NCBI RefSeq assembly: GCF_024764835.1
Contig: NZ_JALIGE010000070.1
Coordinates: 1 to 64,000 of the forward strand
Direction: 5' to 3'
Length of the DNA stretch: 64,000 bases
From: Scandinavium hiltneri
Lineage (GTDB): Bacteria > Pseudomonadota > Gammaproteobacteria > Enterobacterales > Enterobacteriaceae
In this document: positions 36,313-45,312 of the stretch, one piece after another
Layout of the letters: each line of letters starts with the position of its first letter
How positions within the stretch are numbered: position 1 is the first letter of the stretch
Position numbers and translations under genes: made by a program
The notes under the pieces: model-generated
Databases searched by the model: none
What the model was told of the DNA's origin: nothing
The model's input: the letters and a program-made list of their open reading frames with translations, nothing else

Positions 36313-37137
36313 ATGCAGCAGTTACAGAACGTTATTGAGTCCGCTTTTGAGCGCCGTGCCGACATCACTCCGGCGAATGTAGATACCGTTACCCGCGAAG
36401 CGGTTAACCAGGTTATTTCCCTGCTGGATTCCGGCGCGCTGCGCGTAGCGGAAAAGATTGACGGCCAGTGGGTTACGCATCAGTGGCTGAAGAAAGCTGT
36501 ACTGCTCTCTTTCCGTATCAACGATAACCAGGTTATCGACGGAGCGGAAAGCCGCTACTTCGATAAAGTCCCGATGAAATTCGCCGACTACGACGAAGCG
36601 CGTTTCCAGAAAGAAGGTTTCCGCGTGGTGCCACCGGCAGCCGTTCGCCAGGGCGCATACATTGCACGTAACACCGTGTTGATGCCGTCCTACGTCAACA
36701 TCGGCGCTTACGTCGACGAAGGCTCCATGGTTGATACCTGGGCGACTGTGGGTTCCTGTGCGCAGATCGGTAAAAACGTTCACCTGTCTGGTGGCGTAGG
36801 TATCGGTGGCGTGCTCGAGCCACTGCAGGCTAACCCAACCATCATCGAAGACAACTGCTTCATCGGCGCACGTTCCGAAGTGGTAGAAGGCGTTATCGTT
36901 GAAGAAGGGTCCGTGATTTCGATGGGCGTCTACCTCGGCCAGAGTACCAAAATTTACGACCGTGAAACCGGCGAAGTGTTCTACGGTCGCGTACCTGCGG
37001 GCTCGGTTGTCGTTTCCGGAAACCTGCCTTCAAAAGATGGCAAATACAGCCTGTACTGCGCGGTTATCGTGAAGAAAGTGGATGCGAAAACGCGCGGCAA
37101 AGTCGGCATTAACGAACTGCTGCGCACCATCGACTAA
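36313..37137 (+). CDS. dapD: Tetrahydrodipicolinate N-succinyltransferase
   Basis: DapD succinylates tetrahydrodipicolinate in the pathway to diaminopimelate and lysine, feeding peptidoglycan. The 274-aa protein has a helical N-terminal domain (about 1-100) and a hexapeptide-repeat beta helix with MVDTWATVGSCAQIGKNVHLSGGVGIGGV-type repeats, the first 20 residues of which start near 139. It is 30 bp after glnD and ends with a strong terminator. Confidence 0.97.
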   Translation: MQQLQNVIESAFERRADITPANVDTVTREAVNQVISLLDSGALRVAEKIDGQWVTHQWLKKAVLLSFRINDNQVIDGAESRYFDKVPMKFADYDEARFQKEGFRVVPPAAVRQGAYIARNTVLMPSYVNIGAYVDEGSMVDTWATVGSCAQIGKNVHLSGGVGIGGVLEPLQANPTIIEDNCFIGARSEVVEGVIVEEGSVISMGVYLGQSTKIYDRETGEVFYGRVPAGSVVVSGNLPSKDGKYSLYCAVIVKKVDAKTRGKVGINELLRTID

Positions 37138-37147
37138 ATCAGTCTGG

Positions 37148-37176
37148 AAAAAAGCGGGGGCAACCCCGCTTTTTTT
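37148..37176 (+). terminator. Terminator after dapD
   Basis: A 12-bp stem AAAAAAGCGGGG/CCCCGCTTTTTT (37148-37159 with 37164-37175) has a 4-nt loop and a T run at its end. Its A run on the left would also allow it to work from the other strand. Confidence 0.9.
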
Positions 37177-37247
37177 ATATCTGACGCTGGCGGAAAATGA
37201 TTTTTCCGTTAATTATTCAAAGGTTATGTTTAACCGAAGGAACCGCT

Positions 37248-37637
37248 ATGTACGACAATCTGAAAAGTTTGGGCATTACCAATCCTGATGAAATCGATCG
37301 TTACAGCCTCCGGCAGGAAGCCAACAACGATATCCTGAAAATCTATTTTCATAAGGATAAAGGCGAGTTTTTCGCGAAAAGCGTGAAGTTCAAATATCCG
37401 CGTCAGCGCAAAACGGTAGTGGCAGACGGTGTAGGTCAGGGTTACAAAGAAGTGCAGGAAATCAGCCCGAACCTGCGCTATGTGATCGATGAGCTGGATC
37501 AGATCTGCAAACGCGATCGCACCGAAGTGGATCTGAAACGTAAGATCCTCGACGACCTGCGCCATCTCGAAAGCGTGGTTGCCAATAAGATCAGCGAAAT
37601 CGAATCCGATCTCGAGAAGTTAACCCGAGGAAAATAA
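37248..37637 (+). CDS. yaeH: DUF3461 family protein YaeH
   Basis: This 129-aa protein of unknown function is highly conserved in enterobacteria. It looks soluble and charged, with a probable coiled-coil C-terminal half (DLKRKILDDLRHLESVV and on). The start at 37248 (MYDNLKSLG) matches E. coli; an in-frame start at 37197 adds 17 residues without support. In E. coli cdaR separates it from degP and yaeI lies nearby; here yaeH faces degP directly. Confidence 0.9.
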   Translation: MYDNLKSLGITNPDEIDRYSLRQEANNDILKIYFHKDKGEFFAKSVKFKYPRQRKTVVADGVGQGYKEVQEISPNLRYVIDELDQICKRDRTEVDLKRKILDDLRHLESVVANKISEIESDLEKLTRGK

Positions 37638-37724
37638 GTCACCGCCTAGGTGCAATTCGCCAATACGCTCCCGGTCACCGCTGCCGATAATCCGCCGCGC
37701 GTATCCATAACGTTGATGCGGGAA

Positions 37725-37761
37725 AAGAAAAGCGCCCTCCTCCGTACGGAGAAGGGCGCTT
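37725..37761 (-). terminator. Terminator after degP
   Basis: A long, nearly perfect stem AAGCGCCCTTCTCC/GGAGGAGGGCGCTT (37730-37743 on one side and 37748-37761 on the other, one G-T pair) is followed on the minus strand by TTCTTTTC. It ends the degP message opposite yaeH. Confidence 0.85.
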
Positions 37762-37765
37762 GAGA

Positions 37766-39214
37766 TTACTGCATTAACAGATAGATAGTGCTGTCGCCAC
37801 GCTGAATATTCAGCGCCAGGACGCTCGGTTTGCTTTCAAGCAGCTTACGCAGATCAGCAATGTTTTTCACCGGCTGCTGGTTGGCGCCCACGATCACATC
37901 ACCTTTTTTCAGGCCAATTTGCGCCGCCTGAGTACCCGGTTTGATGTTACTCACCACCACGCCTTTGTCTGCGCCTTTGTTACTCATCTCAGCGCCTTCA
38001 ATACCGTTGAAAATGCTGCTGGAGTCAACCTGAGTCTGGCTGCTCTGCTGCAGTTCGAGAGACACATTTACCGGTTTGCCATCACGAACCAGGCCAAGCT
38101 CAATCTTGCTGCCAACAGGCATGGTACCAACCTGAGCACGCAGCGCGGAGAAGCTGCTGATTGGTTTACCGTTCAGCGAGGTGATCACATCACCTGCTTT
38201 AATACCCGCTTTCGCCGCGGAGGAGTTCGGTAGCACCTGGCTTACGAATGCGCCGCGCTGAGCATCAACTTTCATCGCTTTCGCGAGGTCAGAGCTCAAT
38301 TCGGTACCCATAATGCCCAGCTCGCCACGTTTCACCTGGCCGTATTTAACCATCTGCTCGGTCAGACTTTTCACCATGTTGCTTGGGATAGCGAAGCCGA
38401 TACCGATGTTGCCGCCGTCCGGAGCAAGGATCGCGGTGTTAATCCCGATAAGCTCACCGTTGAGGTTCACCAGCGCACCGCCGGAGTTACCGCGGTTAAT
38501 GGCCGCATCGGTCTGGATAAAGTTTTCGTAGTTTTCAACATTCAGGCCACTTCGACCCAGCGCCGAAACGATACCGGACGTCACGGTTTCGCCGAGGCCA
38601 AACGGGTTACCGATAGCGACGGTATAGTCACCGACGCGCAGCGCATCGGAATCGGCGAGTTTAATCGCAGTCAGATTTTTTGGATCCTGAATTTGGATAA
38701 GCGCGATGTCAGAGCGAGGATCTTTACCCACCACTTTCGCATCAAATTTGCGGCCATCGCTCAGGGAAATTTTGATGGTGCTGGCGTTATCCACCACGTG
38801 GTTGTTGGTAACCACATAGCCTTTCGCCGCATCAATGATTACGCCAGAACCCAGCGCCATGAATTTTTCTTGCTGGGAGCCACCGTTACCCCCAGGCGCG
38901 CCTGGACCACCTTGTCCACCGCCCTGACAGAACGGAGAGTTCTGGAAAGGCGAACCGTCCTGGCAGAACGGGGAGTTATCACCAAAGAACTGCTGGAAGT
39001 TACGCCCCATACGCGGGGTATTCACCGTGGTGCTCCCTTCCACGTTAATGCTCACAACGGAAGGCATCACTTTTTCCAGCATCGGTGCCAGGCTTGGCAT
39101 CTGCTGGGCAGTCGTGGAGGAAGAAGCCGTTTCCGCGGCCGATGCAGACAGCGGGGACAGGGCCAGACTTAAACTCAGAGCCAGTGCACTCATTGCTAAC
39201 GTTGTTTTTTTCAT
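37766..39214 (-). CDS. degP: Periplasmic serine protease and chaperone DegP (HtrA)
   Basis: DegP degrades or holds misfolded envelope proteins. The 482-aa precursor has a signal peptide (cleavage after SASA, about residue 26), a trypsin-like domain with the triad in TNNHVVDN, RSDIAL and GNSGGAL, and two PDZ domains. Loop LA carries two SPFCQ-type motifs with the Cys pair and a glycine/proline-rich stretch longer than in E. coli, which explains most of the 8 extra residues. Its promoter has sigma-E and Cpx elements. Confidence 0.97.
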   Translation of the reverse strand: MKKTTLAMSALALSLSLALSPLSASAAETASSSTTAQQMPSLAPMLEKVMPSVVSINVEGSTTVNTPRMGRNFQQFFGDNSPFCQDGSPFQNSPFCQGGGQGGPGAPGGNGGSQQEKFMALGSGVIIDAAKGYVVTNNHVVDNASTIKISLSDGRKFDAKVVGKDPRSDIALIQIQDPKNLTAIKLADSDALRVGDYTVAIGNPFGLGETVTSGIVSALGRSGLNVENYENFIQTDAAINRGNSGGALVNLNGELIGINTAILAPDGGNIGIGFAIPSNMVKSLTEQMVKYGQVKRGELGIMGTELSSDLAKAMKVDAQRGAFVSQVLPNSSAAKAGIKAGDVITSLNGKPISSFSALRAQVGTMPVGSKIELGLVRDGKPVNVSLELQQSSQTQVDSSSIFNGIEGAEMSNKGADKGVVVSNIKPGTQAAQIGLKKGDVIVGANQQPVKNIADLRKLLESKPSVLALNIQRGDSTIYLLMQ

Positions 39215-39267
39215 ATCTCGTAATCTCTAAATGTCAGATAAAGCAAAAGTTGCTGTGTATGTGACTG

Positions 39268-39295
39268 TCAGATTCAATTTATAACGCTAAGTTCC
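39268..39295 (-). promoter_or_regulatory. Sigma-E promoter of degP
   Basis: On the minus strand GGAACTT (39289-39295), 16 bp and TCTGA (39268-39272) are an exact match to the sigma-E consensus, about 50 bp upstream of the degP ATG. The same layout drives E. coli degP, so induction by misfolded outer-membrane proteins is expected. Confidence 0.85.
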
Positions 39296-39326
39296 GGATT
39301 TAAGTTTCTGGAAAAAGTAAAAAAAT

Positions 39327-39341
39327 ATTGTCCGTCTTTAC
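39327..39341 (-). promoter_or_regulatory. CpxR box upstream of degP
   Basis: On the minus strand GTAAA-N5-ACAAT (39327-39341) resembles the CpxR box GTAAA-N5-GTAAA and sits about 30 bp upstream of the sigma-E -35, as in E. coli degP. The second half-site is degenerate. Confidence 0.55.
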
Positions 39342-39353
39342 AAAACTTTCGCG

Positions 39354-40868
39354 TTATTCCACAGCCATCAAGCGGCGGTATTCATCCCAGGCATAGAGAT
39401 CGGTCATGCCGCTGATATAATCCTGAATCAAACGACAGCGATAATAGTACTCCATCAACGGATATTCGGTGGCGTCACGCGGGATTTTATTTACCGCTTC
39501 AACGTACGCCAGACGATGTCGCGTCGACAGTTTCTGAAACAGACGACTTTCAATCGGCAAATGGCGCAAGCGTTCTTTTTCCACCAGCTCGTTAAAATCC
39601 GCGAGCGATAATTTCAGTAGCGGCTGGTAGATGTCCAGCAGCCCGCTAATCACGCGGTATCCCTGCAATTCCAGTTGCTCAACGTCAGGATGACTGAATA
39701 CCTGTTTAATGGCGACGTTTTTATATAATTCAAGTAGCTGGCTGTAATCGCTTTCGTCTTCTAGTAGAGCGTGGTTGAAATCCCCGGTATATATCTTCGG
39801 CAGGTTATCGATAAATCTCTGCGCGGCGTAAGGCACCAGCTTATTCAGCGTATTCACCCGCAAATACATAAAGAACTGATCTTCTGTACTGCGACTTAAG
39901 GTATTAGCCCGAGATTTATCCCAGGCGTTTTCGACAACCTGTGAGAACAGCGAACCTTTTGCGTGCGTGCCCCACGCGTCATGCAGATGCTGATAAAGTT
40001 GCTCCACGCTAAAAATGCGTTTCTCAACGGCGTCTTCCAGGTCGGCCACGCAATAAGAAATATCGTCGGCAGCTTCCATAATCCACGTCAATGGAAAGCG
40101 ACTGTAAGGGGCTAAATCGAGTTCTTTACGTAACCTCGCAATATAGGCCTCTTCGGCGAAATAATAGCCAGGTTTCTTCATTAAATAGCTGTGACTTTCT
40201 GGCGGCTTGCCTCGCCACCATGCAGGACGCGTGTACTTCAGAATACAGCCGACCTGCGCCCAGGTGAGATTCATACGCATCAACGTATGTACCAGGCGAA
40301 TACCCTGGGCGTTGCCTTCAAACTGGCAGAGATCCTGGCGCACCCGACGACGGAGTTCATTCAGGGTATCTTCCCCATCGCGCAGACGCAGCGTGCCGAC
40401 CAGGCAACGATCGTCGCTTAATGGCTGACTGGCTGCATCCGCTGGCCACAGGCGCTGGCGAAACCAGTCGTTAATCGCCGCTTCACCAAAATGCCCAAAC
40501 GGCGGATTGCCGATATCGTGCATCAAACAGGCCATCTCGACGATACTTTCGAACGGCCCGGTCAGTTCATCCAGCCCGTATGCCTCCAGCAGCTTACGCT
40601 CCTTCAGGCGGCTCAGCACTTCTTTAGCGATATAGCGCCCGACCTGCTGAACTTCCATAGAGTGCGTCAGCCGCGTGCGCACCGCCGCATTGCGTTCCAG
40701 CGGGAAGACCTGAGTTTTCTGCTGCAGCCGACGAATAGCCGGGGAATTGACGATGCGCCCGCGATCACTTTCGAAGATCCGCAGGATTTCATGTTCCGTC
40801 GCGGCGCTCTGCGGCGAGCGGTAACGCCGACGCCAGTTTATCTTTGTGCGAAAATCAATTGTGGCCAT
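39354..40868 (-). CDS. dgt: Deoxyguanosinetriphosphate triphosphohydrolase
   Basis: Dgt hydrolyses dGTP to deoxyguanosine and tripolyphosphate and influences dNTP balance. The 504-aa HD-domain protein shows TRLTHSMEV (His ligand), MACLMHDIGNPPFGHFGE (the HD pair) and, later, WIMEAADDISYCVADLEDA with the last metal Asp. It is divergent from mtnN, with only 74 bp between them. Confidence 0.96.
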   Translation of the reverse strand: MATIDFRTKINWRRRYRSPQSAATEHEILRIFESDRGRIVNSPAIRRLQQKTQVFPLERNAAVRTRLTHSMEVQQVGRYIAKEVLSRLKERKLLEAYGLDELTGPFESIVEMACLMHDIGNPPFGHFGEAAINDWFRQRLWPADAASQPLSDDRCLVGTLRLRDGEDTLNELRRRVRQDLCQFEGNAQGIRLVHTLMRMNLTWAQVGCILKYTRPAWWRGKPPESHSYLMKKPGYYFAEEAYIARLRKELDLAPYSRFPLTWIMEAADDISYCVADLEDAVEKRIFSVEQLYQHLHDAWGTHAKGSLFSQVVENAWDKSRANTLSRSTEDQFFMYLRVNTLNKLVPYAAQRFIDNLPKIYTGDFNHALLEDESDYSQLLELYKNVAIKQVFSHPDVEQLELQGYRVISGLLDIYQPLLKLSLADFNELVEKERLRHLPIESRLFQKLSTRHRLAYVEAVNKIPRDATEYPLMEYYYRCRLIQDYISGMTDLYAWDEYRRLMAVE

Positions 40869-40942
40869 AGCCTCTCCCGGTCCGGAAATGCGTGCTCCAT
40901 GATAAACTATGCCTTTAAACCCATCACATCGCGAGTAAATCT

Positions 40943-41641
40943 ATGAAAATCGGCATTATTGGTGCAATGGAAGAAGAAGTGACGCTACTGCGTGACAAAA
41001 TCCAGAACCGTCAGACTATCACCATCGGCGGGAGCGAAATTTACACCGGCCAGCTGAATGGCGTTGACGTTGCCCTGCTGAAATCAGGGATCGGCAAAGT
41101 GGCTGCCGCGATGGGTGCCGCCCTGCTGATCGAACGCTGCAAACCAGACGTCATCATTAACACCGGTTCCGCAGGCGGCCTGGCCCCTACGCTGAAAGTG
41201 GGCGATATCGTCGTCTCCGATGAAGCGCGCTACCACGATGCCGACGTCACCGCATTTGGCTATGAATACGGCCAGCTACCGGGCTGCCCGGCAGGCTTCG
41301 CAGCTGATGCGAAACTGATTGAAGCAGCAGAAAATTGCATCAAACAGCTTAACCTGAACGCCGTACGTGGGCTTATCGTCAGCGGCGATGCGTTCATTAA
41401 TGGTTCCGTCAGTCTGGCGAAAATCCGCCACAACTTCCCGCAGGCGGTTGCCGTGGAAATGGAAGCCACCGCTATCGCACACGTCTGTCATAACTTCGGC
41501 GTGCCGTTCGTTGTTGTTCGCGCCATTTCTGACGTCGCCGATCAGCAGTCGCACCTGAGCTTTGATGAGTTCCTCGCCGTCGCCGCTAAACAGTCGACCC
41601 TGATGGTCGAAACGCTGGTCCAGAACCTGGCGAATGCGTAA
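40943..41641 (+). CDS. mtnN: 5'-methylthioadenosine/S-adenosylhomocysteine nucleosidase
   Basis: This enzyme (Pfs, MTAN) removes adenine from methylthioadenosine, S-adenosylhomocysteine and 5'-deoxyadenosine; its SAH product feeds LuxS and autoinducer-2. The 232-aa protein has Glu12 in IIGAMEEEV and the general acid Asp in AISDVADQQSH. Its last 8 bp overlap btuF, so mtnN, btuF and yadS form one operon, linking cofactor recycling to vitamin B12 uptake. Confidence 0.97.
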   Translation: MKIGIIGAMEEEVTLLRDKIQNRQTITIGGSEIYTGQLNGVDVALLKSGIGKVAAAMGAALLIERCKPDVIINTGSAGGLAPTLKVGDIVVSDEARYHDADVTAFGYEYGQLPGCPAGFAADAKLIEAAENCIKQLNLNAVRGLIVSGDAFINGSVSLAKIRHNFPQAVAVEMEATAIAHVCHNFGVPFVVVRAISDVADQQSHLSFDEFLAVAAKQSTLMVETLVQNLANA

Positions 41642-42434
41642 CGGCCTGACATCGGGCCTTTTCGCCCTGCTGTTGACCTTTCCGGCGTGGCTGATAGCCG
41701 CGCCGAGGGTGGTAACGCTTTCCCCTGCCAATACTGAACTGGCTTTCGCCGCGGGTATTACCCCGGTGGGCGTGAGCAGCTTTTCTGATTATCCTCCGCA
41801 AGCGTCCAATATCGAAGAAATCGCCAGCTGGCAGGGGATAAATCTGGAACGCATCGTGGCGCTCAAGCCCGATGTCGTGCTGGCATGGCGCGACGGCAAT
41901 GCCGAGCGACAGGTGAACCAGCTGAGCGCGTTGGGCATTAAAGTGGTGTGGGTAGAGACCGGCAGCGTGGAGCACATTGCTGACGCGTTGCAGCAGCTGG
42001 CGGCCTGGAGTCCAGCACCCGAACAGGCGAAACAGGCAGCGCAGTCGTTGCGCCATGATTTCGCCGCGCTGAAGCAAGAATATGCTCACCGCCAGAAAAA
42101 AACGGCATTTTTGCAATTTGGCACTAATCCGTTATTTACCAGCAATAAAAACTCGATTCAGAACGAAGTGATAGAGGCCTGCGGGGGAGCGAATATTTTT
42201 GCTACCAGCCGCGTTCCGTGGCCACAGGTTAGCCGCGAACAGGTGCTCGCCCGGCAGCCTCAGCTGATTATCACCGCCGGAGGCGACACTGAAGTGACAA
42301 AAATTCAGCAGTTCTGGGGGAGTCAGCTCAAAATTCCGGTTATTCCCGTAAACAGCGACTGGTTTGAACGCGCCTCCCCGCGTATTATCCTCGCCGCGAA
42401 ACAACTCTGCACCGCAATGGCGCAGGTCAATTAA
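41634..42434 (+). CDS. btuF: Vitamin B12 ABC transporter periplasmic binding protein BtuF
   Basis: BtuF carries cobalamin from BtuB to the BtuCD importer. The 266-aa precursor has a signal peptide (to about residue 23, cleavage near IAA) and the two-lobed class III binding fold, with the conserved VTLSPANTELAFAAG at the start and SDWFERASPRIILAA near the end. The btuCD genes are not adjacent, as is usual in enterobacteria. It overlaps mtnN by 8 bp. Confidence 0.95.
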   Translation: MRNGLTSGLFALLLTFPAWLIAAPRVVTLSPANTELAFAAGITPVGVSSFSDYPPQASNIEEIASWQGINLERIVALKPDVVLAWRDGNAERQVNQLSALGIKVVWVETGSVEHIADALQQLAAWSPAPEQAKQAAQSLRHDFAALKQEYAHRQKKTAFLQFGTNPLFTSNKNSIQNEVIEACGGANIFATSRVPWPQVSREQVLARQPQLIITAGGDTEVTKIQQFWGSQLKIPVIPVNSDWFERASPRIILAAKQLCTAMAQVN

Positions 42435-42448
42435 CGGGAAACGCATCA

Positions 42449-43072
42449 ATGCTTGTCTATTGGCTGGATATCGTGGGTACCGCCGTATTTGCCATTTCCG
42501 GGGTTCTGCTGGCCGGTAAGCTACGTATGGACCCATTTGGCGTACTGGTGCTCGGCGTGGTGACTGCAGTGGGCGGCGGAACGATCCGCGATATGGCGCT
42601 GGCGCACGGCCCGGTATTCTGGGTAAAAGATCCCACCGATTTGGTGGTGGCGATGGTCACCAGCATGTTGACCATTTTGTTGGTGCGTCAGCCGCGTCGC
42701 CTGCCGAAATGGATATTGCCGGTGCTGGATGCAGTCGGCCTCGCGGTGTTTGTCGGTATCGGCGTGAACAAAGCGTTTATTGCCGGAACCGGCCCGCTGG
42801 TCGCTATCTGCATGGGCGTGATAACGGGCGTCGGCGGCGGGATTATCCGTGACGTTCTGGCGCGCGAAGTGCCGATGATCCTGCGGACCGAAATCTACGC
42901 CACCGCCTGTATTCTGGGTGGGATCGTGCACGCTACCGCGTATTTCACCTTCGGAATACCGCTGGAGAACGCGGCCATGCTCGGCATGTTGGTGACGCTC
43001 GTGATTCGCCTTGCGGCGATCCACTGGCACCTGAAGCTTCCGACCTTCGCCTTAGACGAGAACTCCAGATAG
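42449..43072 (+). CDS. yadS: TRIC-family membrane protein YadS
   Basis: This is a 207-aa inner-membrane protein of the trimeric intracellular cation-channel family (formerly UPF0126), made of two homologous halves of three helices plus a seventh. The glycine motifs VGGGTIRDMALA (about 46-57) and VGGGIIRDVLARE (about 130-142) mark the two repeats. The physiological ion is not settled. It follows btuF by 14 bp and is the last gene of the operon. Confidence 0.9.
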   Translation: MLVYWLDIVGTAVFAISGVLLAGKLRMDPFGVLVLGVVTAVGGGTIRDMALAHGPVFWVKDPTDLVVAMVTSMLTILLVRQPRRLPKWILPVLDAVGLAVFVGIGVNKAFIAGTGPLVAICMGVITGVGGGIIRDVLAREVPMILRTEIYATACILGGIVHATAYFTFGIPLENAAMLGMLVTLVIRLAAIHWHLKLPTFALDENSR

Positions 43073-43073
43073 C

Positions 43074-43100
43074 AAAAAGCCGTGTCGATGACACGGCTTT
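43074..43100. terminator. yadS/erpA terminator hairpin, copy 1
   Basis: An 11-bp stem AAAGCCGTGTC/GACACGGCTTT (43076-43086 with 43090-43100) has an A run on its left (43074-43078) and only TTTAG on its right. It is therefore well formed for minus-strand (erpA) transcripts and poor for plus-strand ones. The 24 bp at 43077-43100 recur exactly at 43240-43263. Confidence 0.75.
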
Positions 43101-43239
43101 AGATTGCTGACAAAGAAGGAAAAAGCGTGGTTTTTCCTTCTTTGTGGTCATCAGCCGAAAATCAATGAATTGATTTTCCTGTTATTTATCTGGTGCGATC
43201 TGTTCGTATCTCAAACGTTTTAGGTTTGTCATCAGTCTG
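43101..43239. mobile_element. MITE-like 139-bp element between yadS and erpA
   Basis: The segment lies between two identical 24-bp direct repeats (43077-43100 and 43240-43263). Its ends form an imperfect inverted repeat: AGATTGCTGACAAA at the left (43101-43114) and the reverse complement AGACTGATGACAAA at the right (43225-43238), 12 of 14 identical. Inside are a perfect 14-bp stem (43111-43124 with 43131-43144, 6-nt loop) and a 10-bp palindrome (43157-43178). It has no coding capacity. The structure suggests a small non-autonomous element that split a bidirectional terminator; duplication without transposition is the alternative. Confidence 0.45.
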
Positions 43240-43266
43240 AAGCCGTGTCGATGACACGGCTTTTTT
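43240..43266. terminator. yadS/erpA terminator hairpin, copy 2
   Basis: The same hairpin as copy 1, but followed on the plus strand by six T (43261-43266) and lacking the A run on its left. It is thus well formed for plus-strand transcripts. Copies 1 and 2 together keep the two outer halves of what would be one bidirectional terminator. Confidence 0.75.
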
Positions 43267-43284
43267 GTTTCAGCATTCCAGAAC

Positions 43285-43629
43285 TTAAACGCTGAAAGAG
43301 GAACCGCACCCACAGGTGCTTTTGGCATTCGGGTTGGTCACGATGAAACGCGAACCTTCCAGACCTTCGGTGTAATCCACCGAACCACCCACCAGATATT
43401 GCAGGCTCATCGGGTCAACGACCAGGCCGACGCCTTCTTTCTCAATGGTCATATCACCATCGTTAATCTGATCGTCAAAAGTGAAGCCGTACTGGAACCC
43501 GCTGCAACCACCGCCGGTGATATAGACGCGCAGTTTCAGGTTCGGATTCTCTTCATCCGCAATCAGGTTTTTTACTTTGCTGGCGGCCGCATCAGTAAAC
43601 TGCAGAGGCAGCGCTACGTCATCACTCAT
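43285..43629 (-). CDS. erpA: Iron-sulfur cluster insertion protein ErpA
   Basis: ErpA is an A-type carrier that hands Fe-S clusters to apoproteins such as IspG/IspH and respiratory enzymes. The 114-aa protein keeps the three cluster cysteines Cys42 (GGGCSGFQ), Cys106 and Cys108 (CGCGSSF). It lies 77 bp downstream of clcA on the same strand and faces yadS across the duplicated terminator region. Confidence 0.97.
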   Translation of the reverse strand: MSDDVALPLQFTDAAASKVKNLIADEENPNLKLRVYITGGGCSGFQYGFTFDDQINDGDMTIEKEGVGLVVDPMSLQYLVGGSVDYTEGLEGSRFIVTNPNAKSTCGCGSSFSV

Positions 43630-43706
43630 TTCACACTCCGGTTAATTCGCACTGGCTAAAGTCTCGCCAGGTCTTTTGCTCATTATCCAATACCTGACTA
43701 AATCGT

Positions 43707-45134
43707 TCAAGTATTCTCCCCGACGGCCTGTTTTTCTTTCTCCTCTTTCTCTGCTTTTTCGGCTTCCTGCTTCGCAAGAGTACGGGTCAGAATCGAGGAG
43801 TACAGCGGTTTCCCGCCCAGAAACTGGGCTAATAGTGTTGCGCCAAGACAGGTAATAATCATTGGCAAAATGAGCTGATAGTTGTCTGTCATTTCCAGAA
43901 CTAACACGATACCGGTCAGCGGCGCACGCACAGATGCCGCGAACAGCGCGCCCATTCCAGCGATGGCAAAGGTGCCCGGCTCCAGATGATAATGCGGGAA
44001 CCACGCCGTTGCCGCCATGCCGAATGCGGTACCGAGCAGCGTGCCGAGTGCGAGCATCGGGGCAAAAATGCCGCCAGGCGCACCCGACGAGAAGCACAGT
44101 AACGTCGTCACGACGCGCGCAATAAAGATAAACATCAGCAGGCCGACGGTGTAATGCCCCGCCGCCGCGATAGGAATGAGGTTGAACCCACCGCCTGCCG
44201 CTTCCGGCTCAATCAGGCCGAGCACGCCGCAGATACCGCCGAGCAGGCCGCCAATCAACACCCACTTCTTGATATCGCCGCCGTGAATACGCTGGAACAT
44301 ATCCTGTGTACGCAGCACCAGGTTGTTAAACAGCGGTCCGACGCAGCCGAAAATCATCCCCAGCACCAGATACAGCCACAGGGTGTTTACTGGCGCATTC
44401 GCGAGCTTTCCAACCTCAATGACGGCGGTTTCACCGTTGAAGATACGGAACACTACGCTGGACATGATAACGCCAATGAAAACGGCCTTAATCGAAATCA
44501 GGTTGTAGCGGAACTGCGGGCGCATCTCTTCGATGATAAAGAGAATGCCCGCCAGAGGAGCATTAAACGCCGCGGCCAGACCTGCGGCCGCACCGGTTGC
44601 CAGTAGCGAGTGACGCGCTTCTGCGGTACGCAAACGGAAGATATCCAGCACCATGCGGCCAATATTGCCGCCAAGTTGCACTGTAGGGCCTTCACGACCG
44701 AGCACCATTCCGGCCCCCAGCGTACCCATGCCGCCAATAAATTTCACCGGAATGACGCGCCACCAGCGAACCGGACGCAGCTCTTCGAGCGCACCTTCGA
44801 TTTCAGGAATCCCTGACCCGCCCGCTTCCGGCGCGAAACGGCGCACCAGGATGTAGCCGACCATCGCCAGCAGCCCGGAAAGAATAAAGGCCAACGGCCA
44901 AACTAAAAACCAGTGATCCGCCACCTGCGCCAACGTACCGATGCGCACGTTTTGCACCCAGTTCACGGCTTTTTCAAAAGCGACACCCACCAGGCCGGCT
45001 AAAGTGCCAACCAGTGCGGCCATCAACAGGATGGCTAACGGTGTTTTATCCCTGCGAACTAAACGGCGTACCGCATCCCCGCGGCGCAATCGAACGATTT
45101 GCTGTGATTCAAAAGAGGGAGTTTCTGCTTTCAT
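43707..45134 (-). CDS. clcA: H(+)/Cl(-) exchange transporter ClcA
   Basis: ClcA exchanges two chloride ions for one proton across the inner membrane and supports extreme acid resistance. The 475-aa protein has the selectivity motifs GSGIPE and GREGP, with the gating Glu148 and the intracellular proton Glu203 both present, so it should be an exchanger. I set the start at ATG 45134 (MKAETPSF), matching E. coli; an open frame up to 45320 is unsupported. The Lys/Glu-rich C-terminal tail differs from E. coli. Confidence 0.96.
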   Translation of the reverse strand: MKAETPSFESQQIVRLRRGDAVRRLVRRDKTPLAILLMAALVGTLAGLVGVAFEKAVNWVQNVRIGTLAQVADHWFLVWPLAFILSGLLAMVGYILVRRFAPEAGGSGIPEIEGALEELRPVRWWRVIPVKFIGGMGTLGAGMVLGREGPTVQLGGNIGRMVLDIFRLRTAEARHSLLATGAAAGLAAAFNAPLAGILFIIEEMRPQFRYNLISIKAVFIGVIMSSVVFRIFNGETAVIEVGKLANAPVNTLWLYLVLGMIFGCVGPLFNNLVLRTQDMFQRIHGGDIKKWVLIGGLLGGICGVLGLIEPEAAGGGFNLIPIAAAGHYTVGLLMFIFIARVVTTLLCFSSGAPGGIFAPMLALGTLLGTAFGMAATAWFPHYHLEPGTFAIAGMGALFAASVRAPLTGIVLVLEMTDNYQLILPMIITCLGATLLAQFLGGKPLYSSILTRTLAKQEAEKAEKEEKEKQAVGENT

Positions 45135-45312
45135 GCCATTATCATTAATTGGTAGGACAAATTGCGAATTGCATTGTAACCACCCGAAGGCGGTACGTCG
45201 CGTTAAAATTCCTTCATTATTACATTGTTTCAATTGGGCAAAACTTTCATAACCTTCCGGGAATAAATTAGAATAGTCGGCTAACATGCTTTCTACGAAC
45301 CAGGAACCTCGA

